A DNA stretch of 64,000 bases, taken from contig JAJEKB010020545.1 in the NCBI GenBank assembly GCA_022393335.1, forward strand, positions 108,453 through 172,452, written 5' to 3'. Below, in pieces: positions 60,550 to 64,000 of the stretch. Within the stretch, counting starts at the first letter, position 1; every line of letters begins with the position of its first letter. The notes below the pieces were generated by a model. It saw only the letters and a list, made by a program, of their open reading frames with translations. It searched no databases and was not told the origin of the DNA. The position numbers and the translations under genes were made by a program. This DNA comes from Macrotrachela quadricornifera (taxonomy: Eukaryota > Rotifera > Eurotatoria > Philodinida > Philodinidae).

Positions 60550-61160
60550 ATTAATCTCGAACTGGTCGAACACATGCTATATTGGACAAAACCAGTTCAA
60601 AAATTATTAAAATTATCAAATATGTGTCGAATGTTACGTTAAACAAAATTTTCAGAACTTAAAAGAAGGATGATGTTACTGTCAATGCATGTACTGTAAG
60701 ATATCGTTTACGACAGCGTAGTGGAAGTTATGGATCTTCTTTAAAAAGCCCATTACTTAATGAAATTCATCGTGGGAAACGATTCATATGGACACAACAA
60801 CATAAGAACTAAAACTGGGACAATGTGATTTTTACCGGTGAGAAGATTTTTAAACCTAGGAAAAGCGGAAGAAAAGTTTGGCGGTTTCTAAATATTGTCA
60901 AAGTCGTTCGTACAGTTAAGAAATCTCTGAAACTACATGTACGAGGCTGCTTTTTCAAGAAACCATTTCAGTCAACTCATTGCCTTTGATCAAAACTTGA
61001 CAAATGATTCAGTGTGAGACCTCTATGCAATTGGTCTTTATCTACTGTTGAAGAACAATTTCCTGAAAGTCTTACAAGATCATTTCCACAAGATGATAAT
61101 GATCCTAAACATAGATTTCGTTTAGCGCTCGAATAGAAAGATAATAATCAAATACAAGTT
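60550..61160 (+). pseudogene. Tc1-like transposase relic
   Basis: Plus-strand frames read RTGRTHAI (near 60558), then VNACTVRYRLRQRSGSYGSS, LNEIHRGKRFIWTQQHKN, NWDNVIFTGEKIFK (first catalytic position, Glu in place of Asp), GRKVWRF, and after a break FPQDDNDPKHRF (61087-61120, second catalytic Asp) and NNQIQVMS. This order is that of Tc1 transposases. Stops and frame changes are frequent; the copy is inactive. The third catalytic position is not recognisable. Confidence 0.75.
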
Positions 61161-61493
61161 ATGTCATGTCTTCTACATCACCAGATGTATGAGTGTGCTT
61201 TTAATCAAATCAATGAAACTAATCTCAAATAAGTATTTTAAGATCCTTTTCTTTTGTTGATGATTAATTGTGCGTTAAAATACGGTAATTTACGTTATCA
61301 CACGACAGTAAATGTTGATGTATACGGCTATATACGTAAAAAGCGGTTGTTTTACGGCACAGATTATATCGTAAACAATAATAGTATTTCATCATATACA
61401 ACGTGGCGAGTAACAACTGTAATACGAGGCACATCAAATGTGTCATTCATGGCACGTATACGATCGGAAATATACCGTTTCCAACTGTTTTCG
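61161..61493. other. 3' flank of the receptor gene; no gene seen
   Basis: The frames at 61254-61502 and 61264-61446 are short and featureless. Confidence 0.4.
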
Positions 61494-64000
61494 TCAGTGT
61501 AAACGATCATTGAAAGGCTCGACCCGGATCCGCACTATTTGTCGATATCGTTTGATAGTTTTCTGAAATTCTTGTTTATATAATTTCGATGGAATAACAA
61601 ATACAATGAAAGTAAGCATAGGTGGAATAAATGAAATAAAGTATCCGAAAAGAAATAACCATGTATTACTAGTTGATTTCATACAACCTGAAACAAAAGA
61701 AATAATCAATCGTGGAACTGCAAGAATAATCAAAATAATTGGAGCAATGAGCAATTGACGATGTTGTTGAATTTGTTCACGCAATATTCTTCGATAAGTT
61801 TGATTTCTTTCAATAGATATTCGTTGTTGAGCAGTCAGAACAATAATCACGATAGCTGAAATAACATTGAGGATAAATGGAGAAAAAAAATGAAATATAT
61901 TAATGAATGTATTGTATATTTGAAAATTTGCTGAATAAGTAATAATGCACCAAATACGTTTTTCATCATCACTATCATCATCATCTAAGAGACGTCGATG
62001 AATAGGATCATGAATAATTGTACTTATGTTCAGAATAATAAGAACAACAATAATATATTTAGCTATTTGTTTACTTTTCTTTTTATCAAAATAAACTCCT
62101 TTAATTACAGTAAATGCTCGTTCCATCGCAACGCATGCATTCAACCATTGATCAATATTAAGACAAATTCTCAATAAAAAGTCAATTGAATGACATTGAA
62201 ATCTGAGAAATGATCGATTTATATTGTATGTCATTTGTGTAATAATAAGTATAAAAAATTTAAATGCTAATATAGTTATTGTAAACAAAGTAGTAATTGA
62301 TGATCCAAATAAATATAAACCACAACCAACTTTATGTAGTTCTTTATTTATAAAAGTAATCAACGATAAAACACCATTGATAAGACCTACTATAACTATA
62401 ATTGTTGTCAATGCAACACTTATTTTAACAATAGAAGGTTGATGTTTCATATTGACATGTGGTTTAATATAATAACCTAAAATAGCATCAAGTGAAAGAC
62501 CAAATAAAGTTGAACTAAATTGACATCGTTTTCCATAAAAACATGGTGGACAAACACATATTGATGTTTGAGGACAAGTCGGTTTATCTTGTAAACATTG
62601 GGCATTATTTTCACAATTACTTTCACCAAAACAATCATGTTTTATTGAAGAATTAAATTCAAAACAATTTGCCACATGTTGATCATTACATAAACAAAAA
62701 TGATTATCATCATAAAAACAAGATAATAATGATTCTATTTGACATGCTAAATGATAATATTTAATTCGACGAATAAGATGATATTTAACAATAGTTTCAT
62801 TTAATACTTCACTTATATATTTACAACGATCCGATGGATTGATTGAACGAACAATAGTTGTCGATTGATTGTAAATCTTTTGTACAGTTATTAAATAATA
62901 TTGATTAATGAAAAGTTCAACAAAAGCAATGTGAAATGGTCTTGACCATCGAATAATAACTGAATTTTGATTGAAAGGAAGAGTTTTAAATGTCGAACCA
63001 TTTTCAGGTTGAACATTATCAATCACTCGAATGAAATGAATAAGTATTATTTCTGGTAAACTAATATTTTTGTGAAATGATATTATTATTTTATTATCAA
63101 TTATTTCACATCTTTCTCCACTAAAATCTTGTTGACAATTACAAATGAATTGTTTGTTAGATACAATATTTTCATTAATAGATATACATTGACCATTATT
63201 TTGACATGATAGATTTTGATTTAATTGACAAATTGTACTTTGAAGAAGACATCGAGAACCCCATTTATTAATTGGACAAATACAAATTGATCGATTATTT
63301 GATGAAACACCAATACATAATGAATCAGATGAACATATGCATTTATATTGAATAGTACAGTATTTTCCAGACCATCCTTGATTACATTGACAAAAACTAG
63401 TATATTTTAAATCATTCATATATCTAATACAATGACCATGTACACATGAGAGATCGAAACAATGTTCGATATTATCACTTGTACGTGGAATATTAATTTG
63501 AACAGCACTACGATGTACTGGTAGAAAACTATAGTTGAGTGGTATTAAAAAACTTCCACGATATTTAAATGAAATTTTTTCATAAATATCAATATGAATT
63601 GAATAATTATTTGTTTGAAGTTTTGGTCGAGTTGAATAAAGTAAATAAATATTGAATTTAGTTCGACAATGTTGAGTATAAAGATAAATAAGTTGTTGAT
63701 ATGAATGAATTATTCGTTGATTACTGTCATCAATAAGTAAAATAATTAATGAAAATAATGTTCGTCGAGAATCTGAATATGTTTGAAATTTAATGGTAAG
63801 ACTAACTCGTTGATTTTGATATTGACATTGTGAACCATAAAAACTAGGTGGACATAGACATGACTTAATAGTTACATTTTTATTACTATTTAACCAAATA
63901 TGTATAGGAATACCACGATGACAACGTTGTTCATATTGATGAGTTGATGAAATAATAGAAGAATATGTATTCTTATCTTCAATAGTTATTTGTTTGACTG
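61494..64000 (-). CDS. EGF-repeat seven-transmembrane receptor (partial, 5' end outside the window)
   Basis: The minus-strand frame is open from the right edge to 61494 with no stop, so the ATG at 63419 is internal and the protein is longer than 835 residues. The ectodomain has EGF-like modules: CLCPPSFYGSQC (near 63850), CVHGHC..CQCNQGWSGKYC, CICPINKWGSRC, CQNNGQC..CNCQQDFSGERC and CENNAQC..CVCPPCFYGKRC, with unassigned segments between them. Then follow seven hydrophobic helices (IVKISVALTTIIVIVGLING, LYLFGSSITTLFTITILAF, ICLNIDQWLNACVAMERAF, IAKYIIVVLIILNIS, IFHFFSPFILNVISAIVII, LLIAPIILIILAVPRLI, WLFLFGYFISFIPPMLTFIV). The DRY position reads MERAF, and the tail has a PSKLY motif. This is the EGF-7TM arrangement seen in many bdelloid genes; ligand unknown. 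No GAIN/GPS cleavage site was recognised. Single exon in the window. Confidence 0.85.
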   Translation of the reverse strand, partial: VKQITIEDKNTYSSIISSTHQYEQRCHRGIPIHIWLNSNKNVTIKSCLCPPSFYGSQCQYQNQRVSLTIKFQTYSDSRRTLFSLIILLIDDSNQRIIHSYQQLIYLYTQHCRTKFNIYLLYSTRPKLQTNNYSIHIDIYEKISFKYRGSFLIPLNYSFLPVHRSAVQINIPRTSDNIEHCFDLSCVHGHCIRYMNDLKYTSFCQCNQGWSGKYCTIQYKCICSSDSLCIGVSSNNRSICICPINKWGSRCLLQSTICQLNQNLSCQNNGQCISINENIVSNKQFICNCQQDFSGERCEIIDNKIIISFHKNISLPEIILIHFIRVIDNVQPENGSTFKTLPFNQNSVIIRWSRPFHIAFVELFINQYYLITVQKIYNQSTTIVRSINPSDRCKYISEVLNETIVKYHLIRRIKYYHLACQIESLLSCFYDDNHFCLCNDQHVANCFEFNSSIKHDCFGESNCENNAQCLQDKPTCPQTSICVCPPCFYGKRCQFSSTLFGLSLDAILGYYIKPHVNMKHQPSIVKISVALTTIIVIVGLINGVLSLITFINKELHKVGCGLYLFGSSITTLFTITILAFKFFILIITQMTYNINRSFLRFQCHSIDFLLRICLNIDQWLNACVAMERAFTVIKGVYFDKKKSKQIAKYIIVVLIILNISTIIHDPIHRRLLDDDDSDDEKRIWCIITYSANFQIYNTFINIFHFFSPFILNVISAIVIIVLTAQQRISIERNQTYRRILREQIQQHRQLLIAPIILIILAVPRLIISFVSGCMKSTSNTWLFLFGYFISFIPPMLTFIVFVIPSKLYKQEFQKTIKRYRQIVRIRVEPFNDRLH

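Overview
The window is AT-rich eukaryotic DNA. Genes have several exons with short GT-AG introns (mostly 45-65 bases), and many diverse, mostly decayed, non-identical transposon remnants lie between them. The gene types (an EGF-repeat seven-transmembrane receptor, a TM/Thr-Ser-rich/galactose-binding-like protein, a B-box coiled-coil protein, a wax-synthase-like MBOAT, a phytanoyl-CoA dioxygenase relative) and the mix of Penelope-like, mariner, Tc1, pogo-like and piggyBac-like elements suggest a bdelloid rotifer, perhaps close to Rotaria. This is inference from gene content; no rRNA or other marker gene is present.

Layout. 1-1.4 kb: 3' end of a Penelope-like retroelement. 1.4-4.6 kb: gene-free, with a degenerate tandem repeat. 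4.6-5.2 kb: B-box coiled-coil protein. 8.5-9.8 kb: a six-exon clathrin heavy chain gene that ends just after the beta-propeller. 11.9-12.6 kb: fold-back element. 13.7-17.7 kb: a five-exon gene whose protein is three tandem copies of a TM-ectodomain-TM module. 17.8-18.5 kb: mariner transposase relic. 19.8-20.7 kb: a five-exon SEC11 (signal peptidase catalytic subunit) gene whose active-site SGSMEP motif has lost its serine. 20.8-25 kb: LRR relic, a MITE, an internally deleted mariner and other inverted repeats. 26.3-27.3 kb: small two-exon gene of unknown function with its own TATA box. 27.8-32.4 kb: TIR elements and nested palindromes. 32.45 kb: a tRNA-like gene. 33.0-33.3 kb: last two exons of an unknown gene. 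34.0-35.5 kb: TTAA-flanked piggyBac-like palindromic element with a 400-N gap. 37.4-38.1 kb: fold-back element. 39.1-40.1 kb: MBOAT. 41-42.7 kb and 46.7-47.5 kb: pogo-like DDE relics. 44.1-45.2 kb: F-box protein. 49.0-50.9 kb: a GNAT acetyltransferase and a PhyH dioxygenase, both frameshifted. 52.0-54.4 kb: membrane mucin-like gene with one frameshift. 56.4-59.5 kb: repeats, a mariner relic and a 1.9-kb near-perfect palindrome. 60.6-61.2 kb: Tc1 relic. 61.5-64.0 kb: EGF-7TM receptor running off the right edge.

The genes form no operon or evident pathway. Several look like altered copies of essential genes: a clathrin terminal domain alone, a SEC11 without its nucleophile, and PhyH, GNAT and mucin-like genes with broken frames. 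Such copies would be expected in a genome with duplicated gene copies and relaxed constraint. The most unusual intact gene is the triple-module membrane protein, which could be a covalently linked trimer of two-TM subunits.
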